Below, one piece after another: positions 7,340-15,036 of a stretch of DNA of 64,000 bases (the stretch's first letter is position 1; each line of letters begins with the position of its first letter). The translations under genes were made by a program, and so were the position numbers. Below the pieces are notes generated by a model. It was given only the letters and a program-made list of their open reading frames with translations. It did not search any database and was not told the DNA's origin. The stretch is from Chloroflexota bacterium (lineage in GTDB: Bacteria; Chloroflexota; Anaerolineae; Anaerolineales; Villigracilaceae), in contig JACRPQ010000006.1 of assembly GCA_016223135.1 (NCBI GenBank), positions 248,001 through 312,000 on the forward strand, written 5' to 3'.

Positions 7340-8946
7340 CCTCCGCCTTCAAACGCCTCGCCGAAAAACCCATCCTGCTGCTCCTCGCCGTCAACATCCT
7401 TGCCGGTCTGTTCGTCTATCGCGATTACGGCGTTGCCTGGGATGAACCCCTCTTCTACAGTTACGCCGACGCGCTTGGCTACGCCTACTCGCCGAAGGAA
7501 TGGTTCAGCGGTCACTTCGACCTCTACAACTCCTATGGCGCCAGCGCCTACGACCACAAAAATCGCGGACCCGCCTATCTGTTCCTCGCCCGCAACTTCG
7601 TTTATGGATTGACCGCCCTCGGCGCAGACTCCGCCGAAGCCTGGCACCTCGTCAACTTCCTTTTCTTTCAACTCGGCATTTACCTGCTCTACCGCTTCGC
7701 CCGCCGCTGGATGGGGAAACCCGCCGCCCTCTTCACCGCTGTCTTCTTCACCTACCAGCCCCTGCTTTGGGAACACGCCTTCATCAACCCCAAAGACCCG
7801 CCCTTTCTGACGTTCTTCCTTGGCGCCGTCTGTTTCGGATTCGAAATGGTGGATGCCGCCGCGTCAGGCGCAAAAAACACAACCCGCAAGATGTTTCTGG
7901 CGGCGTTCTTCCTCGGCATTGCCACCTCCATCCGCGTGCTGGGACCGTTCGCCGGGCTGCTGGTCTTCCTCTACTTTCTCTCGAAGCCCAGCCTCCGCAG
8001 AGATAAATCTGCCTGGCGCACTTTCTTCGGGTACGGCTTTGCTGCGATAGCGGTCATGGTGGCAACTTGGCCCTACCTGTGGGAAAACCCCATCGGCAAT
8101 TTTTTGGCAGTCCTGCGCTTCATGTCCAATAACCCTACACATTTGGGCTTGCTGTTCGAGGGTGAGATTTACCGCGCCAACAACCTGCCGCTGCACTATT
8201 TTCCCTTCATGCTCGTCACCACATTGACCGAACCTGCCATCCCGCTCTCGGCGCTGGGGGTAATGCTTGGGTTTTGGAAACTGCTTCGGGATGACGCGCC
8301 CCCTCTCCAGGTCCGGAAAGAGCGGGTGGTTTCGCTGACGTTGACGCTGGTGTGGTTTCTCACCCTGCTGGCTTATATCCTCTTGCGCCGCCCGTCCATG
8401 TACGACGGCATCCGCCACTTCCTGTTCATCCTGCCGCCCGTGTTTGTCTTCATCGGGCTGGCGTATGAGGTCATTGTGACACAAAGCGCCGCCCTGCTCG
8501 CGCGGCTGAAAATTTCATCACGTTGGTTGTATGCCCTCCTGGGTGCGGTACTTCTCCTCCCCGGTTTGTATGGCATCTTCAAACTTCATCCTTACGAATA
8601 TACGTATTACAATTTCTACATCGGCGGCACCAGCCGCGCCTTCCGCACCTACGAGACCGATTACTGGCTCACCTGCTACAAAGACGCCGTGCAGGCGCTC
8701 AATGAACAAGTGGACTCGCCCGTCCGCCTGTTCGTCAAGCGCGAGGCGTATCTGGCGAAGCCGTTTGCCGGCGAAAACATACAGGTTTTTCAGTTGAACG
8801 ATCCGTCGGTGGAAATCCGCTCCGGCGATTATGTGCTTGCCAACTCGCGCACCAACGATAACCTCACCACCTACCCCAAAGAGCCTCTTGTGCTCGAAAT
8901 CTCGCGCGTCGGCGCAAAGTTCTGCACCATACGGCAAATTCCATGA
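7336..8946 (+). CDS. Polytopic membrane glycosyltransferase (GT39/GT83-like)
   Basis: 536 residues with about 10-12 hydrophobic segments. The first extracytoplasmic loop contains the acidic pair of lipid-phosphate-sugar transferases of the ArnT/PMT fold (GVAWDEPLFYSYADALGY), and AFINPKDPPFLTFFLGAV follows in the next loop. It probably transfers a sugar from a polyprenyl-phosphate donor to an envelope acceptor. The C-terminal soluble part (about 430-536) faces outwards. It overlaps both neighbours by ATGA. The acceptor and sugar are unknown. Confidence 0.75.
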   Translation: MTSAFKRLAEKPILLLLAVNILAGLFVYRDYGVAWDEPLFYSYADALGYAYSPKEWFSGHFDLYNSYGASAYDHKNRGPAYLFLARNFVYGLTALGADSAEAWHLVNFLFFQLGIYLLYRFARRWMGKPAALFTAVFFTYQPLLWEHAFINPKDPPFLTFFLGAVCFGFEMVDAAASGAKNTTRKMFLAAFFLGIATSIRVLGPFAGLLVFLYFLSKPSLRRDKSAWRTFFGYGFAAIAVMVATWPYLWENPIGNFLAVLRFMSNNPTHLGLLFEGEIYRANNLPLHYFPFMLVTTLTEPAIPLSALGVMLGFWKLLRDDAPPLQVRKERVVSLTLTLVWFLTLLAYILLRRPSMYDGIRHFLFILPPVFVFIGLAYEVIVTQSAALLARLKISSRWLYALLGAVLLLPGLYGIFKLHPYEYTYYNFYIGGTSRAFRTYETDYWLTCYKDAVQALNEQVDSPVRLFVKREAYLAKPFAGENIQVFQLNDPSVEIRSGDYVLANSRTNDNLTTYPKEPLVLEISRVGAKFCTIRQIP

Positions 8947-9932
8947 CCACACACAAGGAACGCATCCAAGCCAGCCTGCAAGGCGAAATCATTGACCGCC
9001 CGCCTGTGGCATTGTGGCGGCACTTCCCGGTGGACGACCAATCGCCGCAGACGCTCGCCCAAGCCACGCTCCACTTTCAACGCACCTATGACTTCGACCT
9101 CGTCAAAGTCACGCCTGCCTCCTCGTTTTGTTTGAAGGACTGGGGCGCGGCGGACGAGTGGACAGGTCACACCGAAGGGACGCGCCAATACACCACACGC
9201 GTCATTCACGGACCTCGAGACTGGGAGCGCCTCCCTGTGCTTGATCCAACCTCCCGGCATCTTGCCGCGCAGTTGGAATGCCTGCGCCTGATCCGCGCCG
9301 AACTCGACCCCGAAACGCCCCTGATCCAGACGGTGTTCAGTCCGCTGGCGCAGGCGAAGAACCTGGCTGGCAGCGAGACCCTGCTCGCGCACCTGCGCCT
9401 CTACCCCGAAGCCGTGCTGAAGGGACTCGCCGTCATCGCCGAGACCACCCGCCGCTTTGTGGAAGCCTGTCTTGCCGCCGGCATAGACGGCGTGTTCTAC
9501 GCCGTACAGCACGCACAAGCCAGTTTACTCTCGCTCGAGGAGTATCGCACCTTCGGTCTGCCGAATGACCTCAAAGCGCTCGAACCGGCGCGGGGACTTT
9601 GGTGCAATCTGCTCCATCTGCACGGAAGCGATGTGTACTTTTCCCTGCTTGCCTCTTTCGACTTTCCCATCGTCAACTGGCATGACCGGGAAACGCCCCC
9701 CTCTCTTGCCGAAGCGCAAAAACAATTCAACGGCGTGGTGTGCGGAGGCATGAGGCAGGATACGCTCGTTTATGGGAATCAGGCTGAGGTCCAGAAAGAA
9801 GCGGCGGATGCCCTTCAGCAGATCGGCGGCAAACGATTCATTCTCGGCACGGGCTGCGTCGTCCCGGTCATTGCGCCGCATGGTAATCTCATGGCGGCGC
9901 GAGTCCCCTTCTCCCGCTGGGAGAAGGGTTAG
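8943..9932 (+). CDS. Uroporphyrinogen decarboxylase family protein (URO-D/MtaA-like)
   Basis: 329 residues, near the family's usual 330-350. The N terminus TTHKERIQASLQGEIIDRPPVALWRHF is typical of the URO-D superfamily, which includes HemE and corrinoid methyltransferases (MtaA, CmuA). Further signatures are DLVKVTPASSFCLKDWG, GIDGVFYAVQHAQ and NLLHLHGSD. No other haem or methanol genes are close, so the reaction is uncertain. The last nine residues (VPFSRWEKG) are encoded by a CCCTTCTCCC/GGGAGAAGGG hairpin repeat, so the native C terminus appears replaced by repeat DNA. Confidence 0.82.
   Translation: MTTHKERIQASLQGEIIDRPPVALWRHFPVDDQSPQTLAQATLHFQRTYDFDLVKVTPASSFCLKDWGAADEWTGHTEGTRQYTTRVIHGPRDWERLPVLDPTSRHLAAQLECLRLIRAELDPETPLIQTVFSPLAQAKNLAGSETLLAHLRLYPEAVLKGLAVIAETTRRFVEACLAAGIDGVFYAVQHAQASLLSLEEYRTFGLPNDLKALEPARGLWCNLLHLHGSDVYFSLLASFDFPIVNWHDRETPPSLAEAQKQFNGVVCGGMRQDTLVYGNQAEVQKEAADALQQIGGKRFILGTGCVVPVIAPHGNLMAARVPFSRWEKG
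9905..9929. repeat. CCCTTCTCCC hairpin repeat at the end of the URO-D gene
   Basis: Perfect arms CCCTTCTCCC (9906-9915) and GGGAGAAGGG (9919-9928). A related hairpin (CCCCTCTCCC/GGGAGAGGG) is at about 40837-40858. Here it provides the last codons and the stop. Confidence 0.65.
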
Positions 9933-9948
9933 GGATGAGGAAATCACT

Positions 9949-10521
9949 ATGAGTTTAAGAGTCATTGCCGGCAAGGCAAAGGGACGCAAGTTGAAGTCGG
10001 TGGAGGGCGAGACCACCCGTCCCATCACCGACCGCGTGAAGGAGGCGTTGTTCAATATTCTTGGCGCCGATGTGATTGATTCGACTTGGTGGGACTTGTT
10101 CGGCGGCACGGGCGCGGTGGGCATCGAGGCGTTGAGCCGCGGCGCGTCGTTTGTGCGCTTTACGGACTTGAACCGCACGCCGGTGGAAGTCATCAAGGAG
10201 AACCTCAAGCATTGTCAATTTGAATCGCAGGCAGAGGTGCGCCGCGCGGATGCGTTCGCGTATCTCGCGGCAGAGCCTGACCGGACATTCGAGTACATCT
10301 ACATCGCCCCGCCGCAATACAAGGAGATGTGGGTCAAGGCGCTGGAGTTGCTGGATGAGAACCCCGGCTGGCTGGCGGAGGATGGCTGGGTCATTGTGCA
10401 GATTGCCCCCAGGGAATATAAGACCTCCGCGCCCGCCATCGTAAACCTCGAAGAATTCGACCAGCGGAAATACGGCAGTACACTGCTGGTCTTTTACCAG
10501 CGGAAAGAAAAAGCCGCCTAA
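9949..10521 (+). CDS. rsmD: RsmD-like 16S rRNA (guanine966-N2)-methyltransferase
   Basis: 190 residues, the usual RsmD length. The N terminus LRVIAGKAKGRKLKSVEG and TRPITDRVKEALFNILG is diagnostic of RsmD, which methylates G966 of 16S rRNA. SAM binding is by DLFGGTGAVGIEALSRGA (49-66). The catalytic motif IV, normally DPPY, reads APPQY (Ala120), an Asp-to-Ala change at a key position that could lower or alter activity. ATG 9949 fits the conserved N terminus; a longer upstream frame would run through the repeat hairpin. Confidence 0.88.
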   Translation: MSLRVIAGKAKGRKLKSVEGETTRPITDRVKEALFNILGADVIDSTWWDLFGGTGAVGIEALSRGASFVRFTDLNRTPVEVIKENLKHCQFESQAEVRRADAFAYLAAEPDRTFEYIYIAPPQYKEMWVKALELLDENPGWLAEDGWVIVQIAPREYKTSAPAIVNLEEFDQRKYGSTLLVFYQRKEKAA

Positions 10522-10561
10522 GTTTAGAGAACATCCCCCTACACGTAGATAAGGAGGCAGC

Positions 10562-11050
10562 ATGGACATCCAAAGCGTGAAAATCGAAAAACCGGAAGCC
10601 GTCAATTTCATCCTTGGGCAGTCGCACTTCATCAAAACTGTGGAAGATATTCACGAGGCGCTGGTCACGTCGGTGCCGGGCATCAAGTTTGGGCTGGCGT
10701 TTTGCGAAGCGTCGGGGGAATGTCTCGTGCGTTGGACGGGAACGGACGAGGCGATGATCGAACTGGCGAAGAAGAACGCCCTGGCAATCGGCGCGGGACA
10801 TTCGTTCATCGTGTTTTTGGGCGAGGGGTTCTACCCCATCAACGTCTTGAACGCGGTCAAAAACGTGCCGGAGGTGGCGCGTATCTTCTGCGCCACCGCC
10901 AACCCCGTCGAGGTGCTGGTTGCCCAAACCGGGCAGGGACGCGGCATCCTGGGCGTGGTGGACGGCTTCTCCCCCAAAGGCGTGGAGGACGAAAACGGCA
11001 TCGCCTGGCGTAAGAACCTCCTGCGCCGGTTCGGTTACAAGATTGCGTAG
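10562..11050 (+). CDS. Adenosine-specific kinase family protein
   Basis: 162 residues, matching the full length of this small archaeal/bacterial family (Pfam Adenosine_kin). Conserved blocks: NFILGQSHFIKTVEDIHEAL, KFGLAFCEASGECLVRWTG, GAGHSFIVFLGEGFYP, NVLNAVKNVPEVARIFCATA, and the C-terminal GRGILGVVDGFSPKGVE. Archaeal members have been reported to bind adenosine or AMP; the physiological role in bacteria is unclear. ATG is preceded by AAGGAGGCAGC at 10551-10561, a strong ribosome binding site. Confidence 0.9.
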   Translation: MDIQSVKIEKPEAVNFILGQSHFIKTVEDIHEALVTSVPGIKFGLAFCEASGECLVRWTGTDEAMIELAKKNALAIGAGHSFIVFLGEGFYPINVLNAVKNVPEVARIFCATANPVEVLVAQTGQGRGILGVVDGFSPKGVEDENGIAWRKNLLRRFGYKIA

Positions 11051-11072
11051 ATTTTCTCTGCTAATCTTTGCC

Positions 11073-11192
11073 TAGCGACCTGACAGTTTCAAATGGGACG
11101 CTGAAAAACACAGATAAACGCAGAAAAAAACAACTTAAATCAGCGTAAATCAGCGTTCATCTGCGTCCCAAAACAAAAGTGTCGGGTGGCTA
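11073..11192. repeat. 120-bp MITE-like element with target-site duplication, copy 1
   Basis: Terminal inverted repeats TAGCGACCTGACAGTTT and the reverse complement of AAAGTGTCGGGTGGCTA match at 14 of 17 positions. It is flanked on both sides by the direct repeat AATCTTTGCC (11063-11072 and 11193-11202). A near-identical 120-bp copy lies at 55879-55998. No coding capacity. Confidence 0.85.
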
Positions 11193-11268
11193 AATCTTTG
11201 CCAATCTTCACGAATTCTGGCATGGCAATGCCCGCCCGCCTTGCAAAATCATATAAATTCCGGCCTCC

Positions 11269-11298
11269 TTGAACGCCAAAGCGCCGCCATGCTACAAT
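11269..11298 (+). promoter_or_regulatory. Possible promoter of the cyclic-nucleotide histidine kinase gene
   Basis: TTGAAC (11269-11274), 18-bp spacer, TACAAT (11293-11298). The leader to ATG 11439 would be about 130 nt and would include degenerate repeat DNA. Confidence 0.45.
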
Positions 11299-11438
11299 GA
11301 TATACATGACTTTATTGCAAAAGGTCATTTCACCGCCAAGCCGCAAAATGCGCGGAGGTTTACAATAAAAAACTCTGCGCCTCCGCGTCTCTGCGATGAG
11401 TTTTTGCAGTGGACTCACAAATCATTTTGGAGAACGCC

Positions 11439-12623
11439 ATGACCACTCGCCGCGCCCCCTCTCGAATCATCCCGCGCGCGTTTCCGGGCATCAAGCCGGA
11501 CGAAATCGAAGAATTGATTGCCCGCAGCAAAGTGCGCTCCTACACGCCCGGCTCCATTCTCTGCCAGGAAAACGCCGTCGAAGATACGTTCTACATGATA
11601 CTCGAAGGCGAAGTGGAGGTCACCAAGGTCATCAACAACGCTGAAAAGCGTTTGCTCAAAACACTGGGACCTGGGGACTTTTTCGGCGAAATGGCGCTCA
11701 TCCACAACGCGCCGCGCGCCGCCACCGTCACTGCCCGCACATCCCTTACCACCCTCGAACTCGATAAAGCCTCCTTTGACCGCGTCCTCAAAAACTCCAG
11801 CAGCATCGCCATGGCGATGGTCAGCGAAATCAGCGAACGTCTGCGCACGAACGACCAGATGGCGGTGGAAGATTTGCGCATGCGCGCAGGCGAACTCGCC
11901 CAGGCATATCAAAAACTCGCCGAGCAGGAACTTGCCCGCCGCGAGTTTCTCACCAACATCGCCCACGAACTCCGCACGCCGCTTATGGTGGCGCTGGGGT
12001 ATCTGCAGATGATTCAAAACGGCGTCTTGAGCGGCGACCAGTTATCGGCGGGCATCGAAACGATTTCCCGCAACATCCAGCAGATCGCCACACTCGTCAA
12101 TGACATCCTGTTCCTCCAGGAGTTGGATCTCGTCCTGCCCGATTTTCAGAAAGTGGATATGAATCAGGTGGCGCGGGCGGTGATTGAACGCTACGAAGAC
12201 AAAGCCCGCGAGCGCGGCGTCATCCTGCGCTTCACCCCGACCCCCAACCTGCCTCCCGCTTGGGGAGATTTCAAATCGCTCGAACGGGCGCTCATGGCGC
12301 TGGTGGATAACGCCATCAAGTTCAGTCCCAAAGGCGGCGATGTGGAGATTCGCATCATCGCCGAGCCGGAGACTCTGCTGATTGACGTGCATGACCACGG
12401 CATTGGCATCCCCAAAGAGAATCTTCGCAAAATCTTCGACCGCTTCTATCACCTCGACAAACATGAGGAGAATCTCTTCAGCGGCATCGGGCTGGGACTT
12501 GCCATTACGCGCCAGGTTATCGAACAGCATCACGGCTCGCTCGAAGTGGTAAGCGAGCCCGAACACGGCACCACGTTTACCATCATCCTGAAACGCGCTG
12601 ACCATCCCCACTCTTCGGCATAG
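11439..12623 (+). CDS. Soluble histidine kinase with N-terminal cyclic-nucleotide-binding domain
   Basis: 394 residues, no membrane segment. A cNMP-binding domain (about 15-125) has the phosphate-binding cassette FFGEMALIHNAPRAATV (81-97) with the key Glu and Arg. A coiled-coil linker (about 130-165) leads to HisKA with His176 in IAHELRTPL and a HATPase_c domain (N box LVDNAIKFS, G1 VHDHGIGIP, G2 GIGLGLAITR). It should autophosphorylate in response to a cyclic nucleotide and pass phosphate to an unknown regulator; no response regulator is adjacent. The GGAG at 11429-11432 supports ATG 11439 over the upstream GTG. A paralogue with the same architecture is at 54569. Confidence 0.88.
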   Translation: MTTRRAPSRIIPRAFPGIKPDEIEELIARSKVRSYTPGSILCQENAVEDTFYMILEGEVEVTKVINNAEKRLLKTLGPGDFFGEMALIHNAPRAATVTARTSLTTLELDKASFDRVLKNSSSIAMAMVSEISERLRTNDQMAVEDLRMRAGELAQAYQKLAEQELARREFLTNIAHELRTPLMVALGYLQMIQNGVLSGDQLSAGIETISRNIQQIATLVNDILFLQELDLVLPDFQKVDMNQVARAVIERYEDKARERGVILRFTPTPNLPPAWGDFKSLERALMALVDNAIKFSPKGGDVEIRIIAEPETLLIDVHDHGIGIPKENLRKIFDRFYHLDKHEENLFSGIGLGLAITRQVIEQHHGSLEVVSEPEHGTTFTIILKRADHPHSSA

Positions 12624-12632
12624 CAATTCTTT

Positions 12633-13127
12633 TCACTCTCCAAACACCACCGTCAACTTCCCTTCGTCATCGTAATATGACCGCCCGCTGAACGGCGCAT
12701 CCCCCCGCTTCATCGCATGGATTTTGCCCAAGAGGACAGGCAGGTCTTCCACAACGGGCAATTCGCCAATGCGCTCAAAGGGAATCCATTCCGCCAAGCC
12801 TTCCCTCGAGGGCTGCGGCTCGCCATCCCCCTCGCCGCTGAAAACATACAACGCAATCCCCGTCTCCCCGGCGTCCACCATCAGCGTGCCGCACAGCCAG
12901 AGGTCCGCGCTGAGACCGGTCTCCTCGAGCAGTTCGCGCTTCGCCGCCGAGAGGACATCCTCTCCGCGCTCCACATGTCCGCCGAGACCGTTGTATCGGT
13001 TTGCCCACAAACGTTTTGTCGGCGCGCCCTTGAGCAATAAATACGATTCCCCGCGCCGCAGGAAGATGGCGGTGCGGGGAATGACGGTGTATCTATCCTT
13101 CGTTACGCCCTGGTCGGATTGAGGCAT
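12633..13127 (-). CDS. NUDIX hydrolase
   Basis: 164 residues from ATG 13127. The NUDIX box is complete (GGHVERGEDVLSAAKRELLE followed by ETGL), so it should hydrolyse a nucleoside-diphosphate-linked substrate with Mg. The block APTKRLWANRYNGLGGHVE and the region CGTLMVDAGETGIALYVF match the MutT/8-oxo-dGTPase-like branch, but substrate is not fixed by sequence. The frame is open further upstream to an ATG at 13169 and a TTG at 13193; none of the three has a clear ribosome binding site, and 13127 places the beta strand RYTVIPRTAIFLRRG near the N terminus as in relatives. It lies 81 bp after the aldolase stop on the same strand and is probably co-transcribed with it. Confidence 0.85.
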   Translation of the reverse strand: MPQSDQGVTKDRYTVIPRTAIFLRRGESYLLLKGAPTKRLWANRYNGLGGHVERGEDVLSAAKRELLEETGLSADLWLCGTLMVDAGETGIALYVFSGEGDGEPQPSREGLAEWIPFERIGELPVVEDLPVLLGKIHAMKRGDAPFSGRSYYDDEGKLTVVFGE

Positions 13128-13208
13128 GGTTTCAATATGGCGGCGGTCGTCGAGCAGGACGAAGTCCATATCGAGACCCCGCCGCTCGATCAACCGCCGT
13201 GTATAAAT

Positions 13209-14273
13209 CTACGCCACCGTGATGCTCTTGTCCAAATACACATCCTGGATGGTGTTGAGCAGTTTCACGCCTTCCGCCATCGGTCGCTGGAAGGCTTTGC
13301 GCCCGGAGATAAGCCCCATACCGCCGGCGCGCTTGTTGATGACCGCTGTCGCCGCGGCGTCACCGAAATCGTTCGCGCCCGAAGCGCCGCCGCTGTTGAT
13401 CAAACCGATGCGCCCCATGTAATTGTTCGCCACCTGATAGCGGCACAGGTCAATGGGATGGTCGCTGGTCAGTTCGCTGTAGATGCGCTTGTCGTGCTTG
13501 CCGTAGGAACTGTCGCCGGTGTTCAGAGCGAGGTAACCGCCGTTGTTCTCCGGCAGTTTCTGCTTGATGATGTCCGCTTCGAGCGTGACGCCGAGATGAT
13601 TCGCCTGCCCGGTCAAATCCGCCGAGACATGGTAATCCTTATCCTTTTTGAAGGCGGGATTGCGCAAATAACACCACAAGATGGTCGCCATGCCAAGTTG
13701 ATGGGCAAGGGCAAAGGCTTCGGCAATTTCGATCAGTTCACGGTGCGAGTCTTCCGAACCGAAGTAAATGGTCGCGCCGACTGCCGCCGCGCCCATGTCG
13801 TAAGCCTGCTCCACCGTCCCGAACAAAATCTGCTCGAAGTTGTTGGGATAGGTCAGCAGTTCATTGTGGTTGATTTTGACGATGAACGGGATTTTGTGCG
13901 CATACTTGCGGGACATGATGCCCAGCACGCCAAACGTGGATGCGACCGCATTGCACCCGCCTTCGATGGCAAGTTCGATGATCTTTTCCGGGTCGAAGTA
14001 ATCGGGGTTCTTGGCAAAACTGGCGCCGCCCGAATGCTCGATGCCCTGATCCACCGGCAGGATCGAGAGGTATCCCGTCCCGCCGAGGCGTCCATGGTTG
14101 TACATTCGCTGCAGGTTACCCAGCACGCGGTTGTTACGGTCCGACTGTGCAAAGATGCGGTCCACGAAATCGGGACCCGGCAAGTGCAGGCGCTCTTTGG
14201 GAATCTTGGGCGAATTGAATCCAAGCAGGTATTCCGCCTTATCGCCCAGCAGGGATTGAATATCTGTCGTCAT
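13209..14273 (-). CDS. fbaB: Fructose-bisphosphate aldolase class I (DhnA/FbaB type)
   Basis: 354 residues. Cleaves fructose 1,6-bisphosphate to triose phosphates in glycolysis, or runs in reverse. TIM-barrel signatures: [21 protein letters not shown] (active-site Asp), [38 protein letters not shown] and [11 protein letters not shown], whose first Lys is the expected Schiff-base residue; the phosphate-binding strand is [13 protein letters not shown]. The start is preceded by AAGGAGAG (minus strand). NUDIX follows downstream. Bacterial homologues of this type occur in many Chloroflexota. Confidence 0.93.
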   Translation of the reverse strand: MTTDIQSLLGDKAEYLLGFNSPKIPKERLHLPGPDFVDRIFAQSDRNNRVLGNLQRMYNHGRLGGTGYLSILPVDQGIEHSGGASFAKNPDYFDPEKIIELAIEGGCNAVASTFGVLGIMSRKYAHKIPFIVKINHNELLTYPNNFEQILFGTVEQAYDMGAAAVGATIYFGSEDSHRELIEIAEAFALAHQLGMATILWCYLRNPAFKKDKDYHVSADLTGQANHLGVTLEADIIKQKLPENNGGYLALNTGDSSYGKHDKRIYSELTSDHPIDLCRYQVANNYMGRIGLINSGGASGANDFGDAAATAVINKRAGGMGLISGRKAFQRPMAEGVKLLNTIQDVYLDKSITVA

Positions 14274-14371
14274 GGTTGCTCTCCTTGACCGGCGCGCTTC
14301 GCGCCGCTAATAATTTGATTTGGTTTCGGCGGAGGGCTTCGCCCCCTAAAACTCCAGCAAACCGCTTCAAC

Positions 14372-14401
14372 TTGATTATAACCAGAAAGTACGGCTATAA
14401 T
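14372..14401 (+). promoter_or_regulatory. Promoter of the 14479 gene
   Basis: TTGATT (14372-14377), 18-bp spacer, TATAAT (14396-14401). The leader would be about 70 nt and ends with AGGAGGC (about 14469-14475). Confidence 0.65.
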
Positions 14402-14478
14402 GGGTTCGTGCGACAAAATCGAGCAGCAGCCGTATATCCTCGTAGCGCTATCGCGCCAACTACATACAGGAGGCATCC

Positions 14479-15003
14479 ATGAACGATTTCTTTGAGAAAG
14501 TAACCAGCATGCAGGACCCTTTCAAAAAACTGGCGTCCTACATCCCCGGCTTCAGCGGGTACGTGGAACGACAACACCGGCGCGACGCCGACAAACTCCT
14601 GCGGGACACTGTCGCGCGCCGCTTCGAGGAACAATGGCAGCGCGCATCTCAATTGCAGGAAGAGATGGTCGGCAGCGGCATGATTGCTTATGTGGACGAC
14701 ATGGAAAAAGCCGCCATCCAATTGCGCACCTTCATTGACCGCATTCGCACCGCGCCGCGCGGCTATTCCGGTCTGTTCGATGCGGTCAAAATCAACGAAA
14801 AAGAACTCGAAGCAATCTACCAGTTCGACGCGGCGTTCTTTGACCTCGCCGAGCAGGTGGCGCGCGCCAACGACAACGTGGAAGCCAGCATGGGCGACGA
14901 ATCTGCCCTGCCCGCCGCCATCCGCAACCTTGTTACCTTGGCGCGCCTTGCCAACGAAACCTACGATAAGCGCGCCGAAGCCATCACCGGATCAAGTTCA
15001 TAA
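14479..15003 (+). CDS. Conserved-looking hypothetical helical protein
   Basis: 174 residues, not recognised. It is almost wholly alpha-helical with charged amphipathic segments (VERQHRRDADKLLRDTVARR, EEQWQRASQLQEEM, NEKELEAIYQFDAAFFDLAE) and no signal peptide, membrane segment or Cys. A good promoter and a strong AGGAGG ribosome binding site show it is a real gene. It stands alone, 34 bp before the molybdenum hydroxylase genes, with which it may be co-transcribed. The shape suggests a cytoplasmic scaffold or envelope-stress-type helical protein, but this is a guess. Confidence 0.75.
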   Translation: MNDFFEKVTSMQDPFKKLASYIPGFSGYVERQHRRDADKLLRDTVARRFEEQWQRASQLQEEMVGSGMIAYVDDMEKAAIQLRTFIDRIRTAPRGYSGLFDAVKINEKELEAIYQFDAAFFDLAEQVARANDNVEASMGDESALPAAIRNLVTLARLANETYDKRAEAITGSSS

Positions 15004-15036
15004 CCAACCAGGGCAGAGGCTCCTGTAAGTTCACCC

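Larger units (their letters stand above)
11051..11438. other. Repeat-rich intergenic region (388 bp)
   Basis: Holds a 120-bp inverted-repeat element with 10-bp target duplication (11073-11192), a probable promoter (11269-11298) and a segment at about 11323-11406 (CACCGCCAAGCCGCAAAATGC and following) that recurs in degenerate form near 35205-35245, 35492-35533, 56085-56126 and 62325-62375. Open frames here are repeat artefacts. Confidence 0.75.

Noticed and set aside
11140-11418. 92-codon minus-strand open frame before the cNMP kinase
   Set aside because: It is built from interspersed repeat sequence (parts recur at 35205 and 55879) and has no ribosome binding site.
13119-14288. 389-codon plus-strand open frame opposite the aldolase
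   Set aside because: Shadow of the class I aldolase gene on the minus strand; composition is His/Arg/Val-rich without a recognisable fold.
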